Shown: positions 1 through 4,819 of the stretch, in pieces | Layout: each line of letters begins with the position of its first letter | How positions within the stretch are numbered: the first letter of the stretch is position 1 | From: JAFCEV01 sp964473005 | GTDB lineage: Archaea; Nanobdellota; Nanobdellia; Pacearchaeales; GW2011-AR1 | DNA: 6,498 nucleotides | Direction: 5' to 3' | Assembly (NCBI GenBank): GCA_964473005.1 | Contig: CAYYME010000025.1 | Coordinates: 1 to 6,498 of the forward strand | The notes under the pieces: generated by a model | What the model saw: the letters and a program-made list of their open reading frames with translations, nothing else | Database searches by the model: none | Told to the model about the DNA's origin: nothing | Made by a program: the position numbers and the translations under genes

Positions 1-150
1 TTGTTTTATTTTTCATCATTTTGAATGGTTAATCTCCAAATTTTGGGCAACTTTAGAGTATATAAACATTTATATTCAAGGAGTATATATTATTATACTT
101 TCTATAATGGCATTAATTCTGCTATAACTATATCTTTATCTGAAGATTAA

Positions 151-158
151 TTTTAAAA
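151..158 (+). promoter_or_regulatory. TATA-like box of the threonyl-tRNA synthetase gene
   Basis: TTTTAAAA is centred about 26 bp upstream of the ATG at 181. This spacing would put the transcription start at or next to the start codon, giving a leaderless mRNA; no Shine-Dalgarno sequence precedes the ATG. The surrounding 1-180 is very AT-rich and has other TATA-like stretches (59-66 and 84-91, each within a GAGTATATA repeat), so the choice of box rests on spacing only. Confidence 0.45.
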
Positions 159-180
159 ACTCGGTATGCTTTGTTGAAAT

Positions 181-1875
181 ATGAAATTTTTAAGTCTGCA
201 TGTTGACTGCATTAAGTTCAAGCCCTTAAAAAAAGCACTAAAGCAGGCACAGGCACTTTCTGAAAAGGAAAAAAAAGGGGGGGGAGTAAAAGAGGCTTTG
301 GCTGTTTTGACTGCTGTTGAGAAAGGAGACAGAAATGCGGAAGAAGTTGTAAAAAGATTTGTGGAAAATGTCAGGGAAATAGCAGGACAGGTTAAGGCTA
401 AAAATATTGTTCTTTATCCATATGCCCATCTTTCCAGTAATCTGGCTGCGCCTGAAGTTGCAATAGACATTCTTGGAAAAGCAGAGAAAGAGCTGAAAAA
501 GTATTTCAATGTTGTTCATGCTCCTTTTGGCTATTACAAAGAGTTTGAATTAAAAGTTAAAGGGCATCCCCTTTCAGAACTGAGCAGAGAAATTAATATT
601 GAGGAAGTAAAAGAAGAATATGAGCCTAAGAGGCTTTTAAGGGAGATTTCCAAGACAAAACTGGATATTTCCAAACTTAAGGAAAATGACCACAGAATTC
701 TCGGGCAGCAGATGAATTTATTCAGTTTTTCTGAAACTGCGCCCGGCATGGTTTTCTGGCACAACAATGGTTTGATAATCAGAAATGAGCTGATTAATTT
801 CTGGAGGGAACAGCACAGGAAAGCAGGATATGAAGAAATTTCCACTCCGCAGATTTTGGATAAAAAATTATGGCAGGTTTCAGGGCACTGGGAAAAATAC
901 AGGGACAATATTTTTCTGACAGAATATGAAAAAAGAATTTTTGCAGTGAAGCCGATGAATTGTCCCGGAGGAATGCTTGTTTATAAAAACAAGCCAAAAA
1001 GTTATAAGGAGTTTCCTTTAAGAGTTGCTGAACTTGGGGTTGTTCACAGGCAGGAACTTTCAGGAGTTTTAGGAGGACTGTTTAGAGTGATTCAGTTTAC
1101 ACAGGATGATGCGCATATTTACTGCACTGAAAAGCAGACTGAAGAAGAAATAGAGAAGATTATGGAACTGAGTGATTTTGTTTATTCTAAATTTGGCTTC
1201 AAATACAGGATTGAACTGTCTACTCGTCCGAAAAAGAGAATCGGAACTGATAAAATGTGGGACAGGGCAGAAAAAATACTTGAAGATGTTCTGAAGAAAA
1301 AGAAGATTGCATTTAAATTGAACAAAGGAGAAGGTGCTTTTTACGGGCCGAAAATTGATTTTCATCTGAAAGATTCTCTGGGAAGAGAGTGGCAGTGTGC
1401 GACAATTCAGCTTGATTTTTCAATGCCTGAAAGATTTGAACTTGAATATACAGACAAAGACAATTCAAGAAAACAGCCCATAATGATTCACAGGACAGTT
1501 TACGGAAGTCTTGAAAGATTTATAGGAATTTTGCTTGAGCATTACAAGGGAAGACTTCCAACATGGCTTGCTCCTGTGCAGGTTAGAGTTCTGAGTTTTA
1601 CAGACAGAAACGAGCCTTTTGTCCAGAAAATTTTTAGAGATTTAACTGATGAAATGCCTTTGCTAAGGATAGATACTGATGTCAGACAGATAACTGTCCC
1701 TTCAAAAGTCAAAGATGCTGAATTAATGAAAATTCCTTACATAATTGTGGTTGGGGATGAAGAGGAGAAAAAGAGAACTCTTGCAGTCAGAATAAGAGGC
1801 AGCAAGGAGATAAAAAAATTTTCTTTTAAAGAATTTGTTGAGAAATTGAGAGAAGAAATTGAAGAGAGGATTTAA
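181..1875 (+). CDS. thrS: Threonyl-tRNA synthetase, archaeal type with N-terminal editing domain
   Basis: This cytoplasmic class II enzyme charges tRNA-Thr with threonine using ATP and clears mis-attached serine. Residues 1 to about 140 form the archaeal D-aminoacyl-deacylase-like editing domain: YPYAHLSSNLAAP with H83, and APFGYYK with K120, match its active-site segments. The catalytic core spans about 165-460. It carries the expected zinc ligands C261 (NCPGGM), H312 (DDAHIYC) and H437 (IMIHRTVYGS), the motif 2 arginine R290 (HRQELSG), and motif 3 ending GSLERFIGILLEH. Residues from about 463 to the end form the anticodon-binding domain. At 564 aa it is somewhat shorter than the usual archaeal enzyme of a little over 600 aa, apparently through short linkers. 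An in-frame TGA at 175-177 rules out a longer start. An A8 then G8 homopolymer at 269-284 encodes E-K-K-G-G-G inside the editing domain; the frame is intact. The stop overlaps the stop of the convergent gene. Confidence 0.97.
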   Translation: MKFLSLHVDCIKFKPLKKALKQAQALSEKEKKGGGVKEALAVLTAVEKGDRNAEEVVKRFVENVREIAGQVKAKNIVLYPYAHLSSNLAAPEVAIDILGKAEKELKKYFNVVHAPFGYYKEFELKVKGHPLSELSREINIEEVKEEYEPKRLLREISKTKLDISKLKENDHRILGQQMNLFSFSETAPGMVFWHNNGLIIRNELINFWREQHRKAGYEEISTPQILDKKLWQVSGHWEKYRDNIFLTEYEKRIFAVKPMNCPGGMLVYKNKPKSYKEFPLRVAELGVVHRQELSGVLGGLFRVIQFTQDDAHIYCTEKQTEEEIEKIMELSDFVYSKFGFKYRIELSTRPKKRIGTDKMWDRAEKILEDVLKKKKIAFKLNKGEGAFYGPKIDFHLKDSLGREWQCATIQLDFSMPERFELEYTDKDNSRKQPIMIHRTVYGSLERFIGILLEHYKGRLPTWLAPVQVRVLSFTDRNEPFVQKIFRDLTDEMPLLRIDTDVRQITVPSKVKDAELMKIPYIIVVGDEEEKKRTLAVRIRGSKEIKKFSFKEFVEKLREEIEERI

Positions 1876-2288
1876 TCTGTATTTCTCAGCCCCTCTTCAA
1901 CTGCAAGTTTTTCAAGCCTCTCAAAAATATCTTCTTTTTTTTCGCTTCTGCTTTGCCTATAGAGGGTGGTGTTTCCATATATATCTAAAACTTCATATGG
2001 AAGATTATTTTCAGGATTTTTATAACGCCCCAATGCTGATTCCCAATTCAAATAAATTAGTTGGACAATAGTGTTTTTGAGATAAGGGCTTCTAAAATAT
2101 TTCTCCTTCCCATCCTTAATTTTCTGAATTCTTGGCCTTAATTCTTTTAGTTCATCCCTAAAGTCTCTGTTTTTAGGCCGGATATCAAAAATAAACCATT
2201 GGTCTTTTTTAGTAGCGGATATTTCTGTTATAATTCCTCTAATTTTTATTCCAGTTATCTTCTTTTTTTCAGGCTTGTGAAGAACCAT
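1872..2288 (-). CDS. Uncharacterised 138-aa basic protein
   Basis: I do not recognise this protein. It is soluble-looking, rich in charged residues, and has no signal peptide or membrane segment. The N-terminal third (KITGIKIRGIITEIS, then QWFIFDIRPKN) reads as alternating beta strands and could be a small barrel such as an OB-fold, but that is a guess. The middle is Lys/Arg-rich helix (ELKELRPRIQKIKDGKEKYF), and the C-terminus is another amphipathic helix (EKKEDIFERLEKLAVEEGL). The ATG at 2288 is supported by a reverse-strand TATA box about 25 bp upstream (2310-2317). It is convergent with the threonyl-tRNA synthetase gene, sharing TTAA at 1872-1875, and divergent from the 165-aa gene. Codon use and charged composition look like a real gene. 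The function is unknown. Confidence 0.8.
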   Translation of the reverse strand: MVLHKPEKKKITGIKIRGIITEISATKKDQWFIFDIRPKNRDFRDELKELRPRIQKIKDGKEKYFRSPYLKNTIVQLIYLNWESALGRYKNPENNLPYEVLDIYGNTTLYRQSRSEKKEDIFERLEKLAVEEGLRNTD

Positions 2289-2309
2289 CCTCTAAATTAC
2301 TCTTTGGAA

Positions 2310-2317
2310 TTTATATT
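2310..2317 (-). promoter_or_regulatory. TATA box for the 138-aa gene (divergent promoter)
   Basis: On the - strand this reads AATATAAA, centred about 25 bp from the ATG at 2288. It lies back to back with forward TATA boxes for the 165-aa gene in only 63-75 bp between the two start codons, so the two promoters are packed side by side. Confidence 0.5.
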
Positions 2318-2319
2318 AA

Positions 2320-2343
2320 TTTATATACTAAAATCTTATAAAC
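2320..2343 (+). promoter_or_regulatory. Forward TATA boxes of the 165-aa gene
   Basis: There are two candidates: TTTATATA at 2320-2327, 28 bp before the ATG at 2352, and CTTATAAAC at 2335-2343, 25 bp before the ATG at 2364. Each would give a leaderless message on its own start codon, so promoter spacing alone does not settle which ATG is used. Confidence 0.5.
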
Positions 2344-2363
2344 CCCTGAATATGTTTTTCCTC

Positions 2364-2861
2364 ATGAACTTTCAGTTTTATTTTGAGAAATTAATTGAAT
2401 CAAAAGATTTCAAGAAATTTATGAAAGAGAACAAGAATGCTTTCCTTTGCTCTGGTTTTTTTGCTATAGACAGGGAAAAGTCAGATAACCAGCAGCATTT
2501 TGACTTTTATGCTCCGGATTTGAATAAAATATTCAGTTTTCAGCTGGAGAAGGAAATTAAGAAAGTTGTTTTGGAGAGGTTTGATGAAAGAGTTCCTGGG
2601 AAGGTTTCTTCTGACTTTGATTTTGACTTTGAGGAAATTGAGCAGATGATTCTGGAAAGAATGAAAAAGGAAGGCATTAAAAATAAACTGCAGAAGATTC
2701 TTTTATCTCTGCAGAAAATCAACGGGGGGGATTTTATCACAGGAACTGTTTTTATCTCTGGTTTGGGAATGCTGAAACTGAATATAGATCCTGTTCAAAA
2801 AAAAATTCTGGATTTTGAGAAGAAATCTTTCTTTGATTTCCTGAAAATTGTTAAGAAGTAA
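2364..2861 (+). CDS. Uncharacterised 165-aa acidic/basic helical protein
   Basis: I cannot assign a function. It begins MNFQFYFEKLIESKDFKKF and is predicted to be soluble, with charged helices and a Phe-rich composition. Features include an acidic S-D-F-D-F-D-F-E-E stretch near residue 90, a Lys-rich helix (MKKEGIKNKLQKILLSLQKI), and a beta-like segment GGDFITGTVFISGLGMLKLNID near the C-terminus. The frame stays open upstream to 2199, but that part overlaps the opposite gene and its promoter, so it is not credible coding sequence. ATG 2364 is preferred because a natural-looking N-terminus begins there; ATG 2352 (MFFL added, 169 aa) is equally compatible with the TATA boxes. A G7 run at 2724-2730 encodes N-G-G-D. 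The gene faces the methyltransferase gene across a 168-bp spacer. Confidence 0.75.
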   Translation: MNFQFYFEKLIESKDFKKFMKENKNAFLCSGFFAIDREKSDNQQHFDFYAPDLNKIFSFQLEKEIKKVVLERFDERVPGKVSSDFDFDFEEIEQMILERMKKEGIKNKLQKILLSLQKINGGDFITGTVFISGLGMLKLNIDPVQKKILDFEKKSFFDFLKIVKK

Positions 2862-2875
2862 AGGAATTACATTCA

Positions 2876-2893
2876 CCCCATCCCGCCCGCCCC
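2876..2893 (-). other. Potential G-quadruplex (G-rich on - strand)
   Basis: The - strand reads GGGGCGGGCGGGATGGGG: four runs of three or more G with loops of 1, 1 and 2 nt. It stands out in an otherwise AT-rich spacer between convergent genes, 14 bp after the stop of the 165-aa gene. RNA reading through from the methyltransferase gene would carry the G-rich strand; mRNA from the 165-aa gene would carry the C-rich strand. A termination or roadblock role is inference. Confidence 0.7.
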
Positions 2894-3029
2894 TAAGAAA
2901 ATTAGTTATTGCATAAATTCTAATACTATTAATTGTCCAGAATTATTATTTTGTATTTATTAACTATAAGATTTTTTATTTTAATAACTACCCTCTAATT
3001 TTAATTAATTCTTCTGTTACACTACCTTT

Positions 3030-3671
3030 TTACTTCTCCACTTCCACTTCTATATTCAGATTTCTTCTTGAAAATCTGCTTGCACTTTTGTCTTTTTTTG
3101 TCATTTTTTTATTAAAAACCCTTATTATCCTGAAATTTTTTCTTAAGATATTTAGTATCTCCTCTTTAGTGTAAAGCTTGTAGTATTTTTTTACATAAAA
3201 TTCTTTTCCTTTCTCTTGGAAACCCCACTGCAAATAAATTTCCTTTCCTTTATCTCTGAATTTTGGCTGTTCTTTGTCCCAAATACTAATGAGAGCCCGT
3301 GCCCTGGGTTTTAGAACCCGTGCCAGTTCCATCAGGCTCTTTTCTCTGTTTTCTTTTGAAGATATGCAGTGTAATGCAGAAATATAAAGAGCATAATCAA
3401 AAAAATTGTCTGGAAATCTGATTTCCCATGCATTTGATTTCAGAACTTTTTTGTAATGTTTCTGTCTTGCTATTTCAACCATTTTTCTGCTGAAATCAAT
3501 CCCATAGAACTCCAGCCCATCCCTTTCAATAAAATTTCTTCCGTTGCCACATCCCAAATCCAATACTCTTCCTCTTTTATTTTTTAGAAATTCTTTTACC
3601 TCATTTATTGGATTATCCCTGTATTCTTTCCATTTTTCTGCTATTTTATCCCAGACTTGATTTTGATTCAT
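3030..3671 (-). CDS. Trm9-like class I SAM-dependent methyltransferase
   Basis: This 213-aa cytoplasmic methyltransferase has a Rossmann-fold SAM site: motif I VLDLGCGNGR at residues 36-45, acidic motif II D59 (YGIDFSRKMVEIAR), and motif IV FDYALYISALHCIS at 91-104. The start VWDKIAEKWKEYR, the segment SALHCISSKENR, the WDKEQ after motif VI, and YYKLYTKEE at about 163-171 parallel the Trm9/ALKBH8 methyltransferase family, which methylates the 5-carboxymethyl group on wobble U34 of tRNAs. Archaeal members are usually about this size and lack the eukaryotic insert. Oddities are HC where Trm9 has HH and KPRA in place of the usual KPGG. It lies downstream of tRNA-Glu(UUC) on the same strand. The SAM-methyltransferase call is firm; the tRNA substrate is inferred. 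Confidence 0.9.
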   Translation of the reverse strand: MNQNQVWDKIAEKWKEYRDNPINEVKEFLKNKRGRVLDLGCGNGRNFIERDGLEFYGIDFSRKMVEIARQKHYKKVLKSNAWEIRFPDNFFDYALYISALHCISSKENREKSLMELARVLKPRARALISIWDKEQPKFRDKGKEIYLQWGFQEKGKEFYVKKYYKLYTKEEILNILRKNFRIIRVFNKKMTKKDKSASRFSRRNLNIEVEVEK

Positions 3672-3692
3672 AAAAGAATAAAGAGATTGGGA

Positions 3693-3716
3693 TTAAAAAG
3701 TATATGGTTTTATACT
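3693..3716 (-). terminator. Hairpin plus T-run after the 71-aa gene, overlapping the methyltransferase promoter
   Basis: On the - strand AGTATA-AAACCA-TATACT (3716 to 3699) forms a 6-bp stem and is followed at once by TTTTT (3698-3694), 18 bp past the stop codon of the 71-aa gene. This is terminator-like. The same bases contain the only TATA candidates for the methyltransferase: GTATAAAACC about 41 bp and CTTTTTAA about 25 bp before its ATG. One short segment may therefore both end one transcript and start the next. Confidence 0.4.
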
Positions 3717-3733
3717 AAAAATTACTATGAAAA

Positions 3734-3949
3734 TTAGCTTAATTCTTTGACTTCAAGCATTAATTCTTCTTGCCAATCTTTAAAAGAAATTGGCTCAAGT
3801 TCTCTTTCACTTCTAACATTTAAACGCGGTCCTGGACCTTTTCCATCCCACTCTCTTTTTTTCATAATATATTCTTCTTTAGCAAATCTTAGATTGATAA
3901 AGTAGTTCATATAATCTCTAAGTAAATTCAGTTCTTCTTCTGGTTTCAT
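3734..3949 (-). CDS. Uncharacterised 71-aa protein
   Basis: I do not recognise this small protein. It starts MKPEEELNLLRDYMNYF, is helical and acidic at the N-terminus, has a basic stretch KKREWDGKGPGPRLNVRSE with a Gly/Pro turn near residues 37-47, and ends in an acidic helix (KDWQEELMLEVKELS). There is no signal peptide or membrane segment. The frame is open back to a TTG at 4027, directly against the tRNA-Glu 3' end. The ATG at 3949 is chosen because a near-perfect TATA box (TTTTATAAAT, 3971-3980 on the - strand) lies 27 bp upstream. It is followed by a hairpin with a T-run and then the Trm9-like gene. Confidence 0.6.
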   Translation of the reverse strand: MKPEEELNLLRDYMNYFINLRFAKEEYIMKKREWDGKGPGPRLNVRSERELEPISFKDWQEELMLEVKELS

Positions 3950-3970
3950 AAGATATTTGTCTAATTGGTT

Positions 3971-3980
3971 ATTTATAAAA
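3971..3980 (-). promoter_or_regulatory. TATA box of the 71-aa gene
   Basis: The - strand reads TTTTATAAAT, centred 27 bp upstream of the ATG at 3949. It sits between the tRNA-Glu 3' end and the gene. It decides the start codon, because a start at TTG 4027 would place this promoter inside the coding region. Confidence 0.55.
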
Positions 3981-4064
3981 ATTGTTATATTAATCCCTAA
4001 ACAAATATGTAATTGTTCAATCTTCAATACGCCCCCACCGAGATTCGAACTCGGGTCACAGCCT

Positions 4065-4145
4065 ATCTTCGCAGTTTTTTCTGAGGCAAAGATTCTCCCT
4101 TAAATTGGGATTTCTTTGACTCATTCGTCTTCTGACGAATCCGAT
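4065..4145 (-). other. tRNA-Glu intron (81 nt) with two hairpins
   Basis: The intron lies between A37 and A38. The central helix of the splice motif is CTTT (32-35) with GAAG, with a 3' bulge AT^A and a 5' bulge CA^A. The distal helix is imperfect, so this is a relaxed bulge-helix-bulge. Inside are a perfect 7-bp hairpin ATTCGTC/GACGAAT (4123-4140) and a longer hairpin at 4082-4123 with a GGGA/TCCC tip, which recurs near tRNA-Ile. Confidence 0.85.
4082..4123 (-). repeat. Recurrent hairpin, copy 1 (inside tRNA-Glu intron)
   Basis: On the - strand, outer stem TGAG/CTCA, one mismatch, stem CAAAGA/TCTTTG (4113-4118 with 4087-4092), an internal loop, then TCCC/GGGA closing loop AATTTAA. The core 4090-4114 matches copy 2 (4462-4487) except for one inserted base and one substitution. 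Confidence 0.8.
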
Positions 4146-4219
4146 TGAAAGGGCTGCATTCTTGGCCTCTGAACTATGGGGGCGTAATAGAAAAAGAAGA
4201 AATTAGTTTTTAAATTATT

Positions 4220-4411
4220 CTACTTGTTTTTCTTGGGTATTATAATCCAGGCTATCAAATATGCAAAAATTCCAATCCCCCAAAATAAAACTAAAATAGC
4301 CCAAATTAACCTGATAAGTGTAGGGTCTGTATCAAAGTATTCTGCAATACCTCCGCATACTCCTGCAATCATTCTTTCCTTCCTGCTTCTGTACAATCTT
4401 TTTTTAACCAT
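4220..4411 (-). CDS. PspC-domain small membrane protein
   Basis: This 63-aa protein is a stand-alone PspC domain. It starts MVKKRLYRSRKERMIAGVCG, continues GIAEYFDTDPTLIRL, then one or two closely spaced hydrophobic segments (about residues 32-58, IWAILVLFWGIGIFAYLIAWIII), ending IIPKKNK. In bacteria PspC takes part in the phage-shock envelope stress response; in archaea single-domain versions are widespread and their role is not defined. It should sit in the cytoplasmic membrane. The frame extends to an ATG at 4453, but those 14 codons translate the repeated tRNA 3' end, so ATG 4411 is preferred. The gene lies between the two tRNA genes with its start 9 nt downstream of the tRNA-end repeat. 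No TATA box is visible at the usual spacing, so it may be co-transcribed with tRNA-Ile. Confidence 0.9.
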   Translation of the reverse strand: MVKKRLYRSRKERMIAGVCGGIAEYFDTDPTLIRLIWAILVLFWGIGIFAYLIAWIIIPKKNK

Positions 4412-4419
4412 TTTATTTT

Positions 4420-4439
4420 TAATGAGCCTACACGGATTT
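4420..4439 (-). repeat. Extra copy of the tRNA-Ile 3' end (20-bp direct repeat, copy 1)
   Basis: The + strand reads TAATGAGCCTACACGGATTT, identical to 4491-4510, which is the 3' end of tRNA-Ile (last T-loop bases, T-stem 3' strand, acceptor 3' strand, A73 and three trailer bases). The match stops at both ends of the 20 bp. No tRNA body accompanies this copy. It resembles an attachment-site duplication left by a tRNA-targeting integrase. Confidence 0.85.
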
Positions 4440-4458
4440 TTGTCTGCATTCACTGCAA

Positions 4459-4491
4459 ATGAGACTCTCCCTTATAATTGGGATTTCTCAT
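4459..4491 (-). repeat. Recurrent hairpin, copy 2 (downstream of tRNA-Ile)
   Basis: Stem ATGAGA/TCTCAT (4486-4491 with 4459-4464), internal loop, TCCC/GGGA, loop AATTATAA. The core is nearly identical to the hairpin in the tRNA-Glu intron, while the outer three stem pairs differ in a compensatory way. It begins 3 nt after A73 of tRNA-Ile and is followed by TTT on the - strand, so it could also act in 3' processing or termination. Confidence 0.8.
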
Positions 4492-4510
4492 AATGAGCCT
4501 ACACGGATTT
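4491..4510 (-). repeat. tRNA-Ile 3' end (20-bp direct repeat, copy 2)
   Basis: This is the native copy, inside and just past the tRNA-Ile gene. It pairs with 4420-4439. The two copies are offset by 71 bp, and the 51 bp between them hold the recurrent hairpin and a small TGCA/TGCA inverted repeat (4445-4457). Confidence 0.85.
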
Positions 4511-4726
4511 GAACCGTGGACCCCCGCCTTCCTTAGATTTTTCTATGGAATTTACAATCCTTGTAAGACACCTAACGGTTTCTTTAATTCGCAACTTCTC
4601 TCGTTGTGAATTAGTACAATTTCTCTCGTGAAATTGCTCACAATCAACTTCCCTTAAATTTGCCTCAAGGGTGTTGGATTGCAATCATATAAGAGCGGTG
4701 CTCTAACCTGGCTGAGCTATAGGCTC
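4494..4726 (-). tRNA. tRNA-Ile(UAU) with a 158-nt intron
   Basis: The acceptor stem GAGCCTA/TAGGCTC has 7 bp and A73 (4494). The D-arm GCTC/GAGC has a typical AGCCAGGTTA loop. The anticodon stem is CCGCT/GGCGG (one T-G pair) and the loop CTTATA|A has U33, anticodon TAT (4691-4689) and A37. The variable loop is GGGTC, and the T-arm CACGG-TTCAAAT-CCGTG is perfect. CCA is not encoded. The anticodon UAU reads AUA isoleucine codons, which genes in this window use. The mature tRNA is 75 nt. TTTTAAAT (about 4758-4765 on the - strand) about 35 bp upstream is a plausible TATA box. Confidence 0.93.
4530..4687 (-). other. tRNA-Ile intron (158 nt), strict bulge-helix-bulge, multi-hairpin
   Basis: The splice motif is complete: central helix CTTA/TAAG (4 bp), 5' bulge TA^T, 3' bulge GA^A, distal helix GATT/AATC. 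Inside, CAATCC/GGATTG (4676-4681 with 4555-4560) and ACACC/GGTGT (4670-4674 with 4568-4572) can close a large domain. That domain contains hairpins CAATTTC/GAAATTG (4617-4636) and AATTC-CAAC/GTTG-GAATT (4586-4612), which share the 9-mer ACGAGAGAA, plus CCCTT/AAGGG (4651-4671). A short open frame through it is not coding. Confidence 0.88.
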
Positions 4727-4819
4727 ATTTTTATTTTAATAATCAAACAAATTAATTATTTAAAACTTTAGTTCAGTGTAAATTCGATACAAAAATATCC
4801 TGAAAATTCTCTATTAAAG

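Larger units (their letters stand above)
4030..4183 (-). tRNA. tRNA-Glu(UUC) with an 81-nt intron
   Basis: The acceptor stem GCCCCCA/TGGGGGC has 7 bp with discriminator G73 (4030). The D-arm is GTTC/GAAT with a 9-nt loop containing GG. The anticodon stem CAGCC/GGCTG has 5 bp around loop CTTTCA|A with anticodon TTC at 4149-4147. The variable region is TGAC, and the T-arm CCGAG-TTCGAAT-CTCGG is perfect. CCA is not encoded. The intron (4065-4145) splits the gene after A37, the standard archaeal site; the mature tRNA is 73 nt. A TATA-like TTTAAAAA on the - strand (4207-4214) lies about 27 bp upstream, between this gene and pspC. Confidence 0.95.

Noticed and set aside
1..19. Possible start of a divergent - strand gene (ATG ATG AAA AAT AAA ACA)
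   Set aside because: Only about six codons lie in the window and no TATA box is at the usual spacing; too little to call.
238..908. Open frames on the - strand opposite the synthetase gene (238-519, 534-908)
   Set aside because: They are antisense shadows of a well-conserved synthetase reading frame; their products are Phe/Ser/Leu-rich without domain features.
2199..2363. N-terminal extension of the 165-aa gene back to ATG 2199
   Set aside because: It runs antisense to the 138-aa gene and through the divergent promoter; the translation is low-complexity Phe/Tyr/Ser, not protein-like.
2895..3029. Search for a gene or RNA in the rest of the 2862-3029 spacer
   Set aside because: Apart from the quadruplex motif only AT-rich sequence with T-runs (for example 2972-2977) is seen; no ORF, tRNA or clear hairpin.
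3950..4027. Start of the 71-aa gene at TTG 4027
   Set aside because: It abuts the tRNA-Glu 3' end, uses a rare start, and would place a strong TATA box inside the gene.
4412..4453. Start of pspC at ATG 4453
   Set aside because: The added 14 residues would translate the repeated tRNA 3' end; PspC domains normally start at the KKRLYRS region.
4224..4493. 89-aa open frame on the + strand opposite pspC
   Set aside because: The - strand frame gives a complete PspC domain, so this is its antisense shadow.
4420..4510. CRISPR array
   Set aside because: There are only two repeat copies, and they are explained as a tRNA 3' end duplication; no cas genes or further spacers.
4499..4684. 61-aa open frame across the tRNA-Ile gene on the - strand
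   Set aside because: It covers the intron and 3' exon of a clear tRNA; the intron is explained by RNA structure and the peptide has no homing-endonuclease motif.
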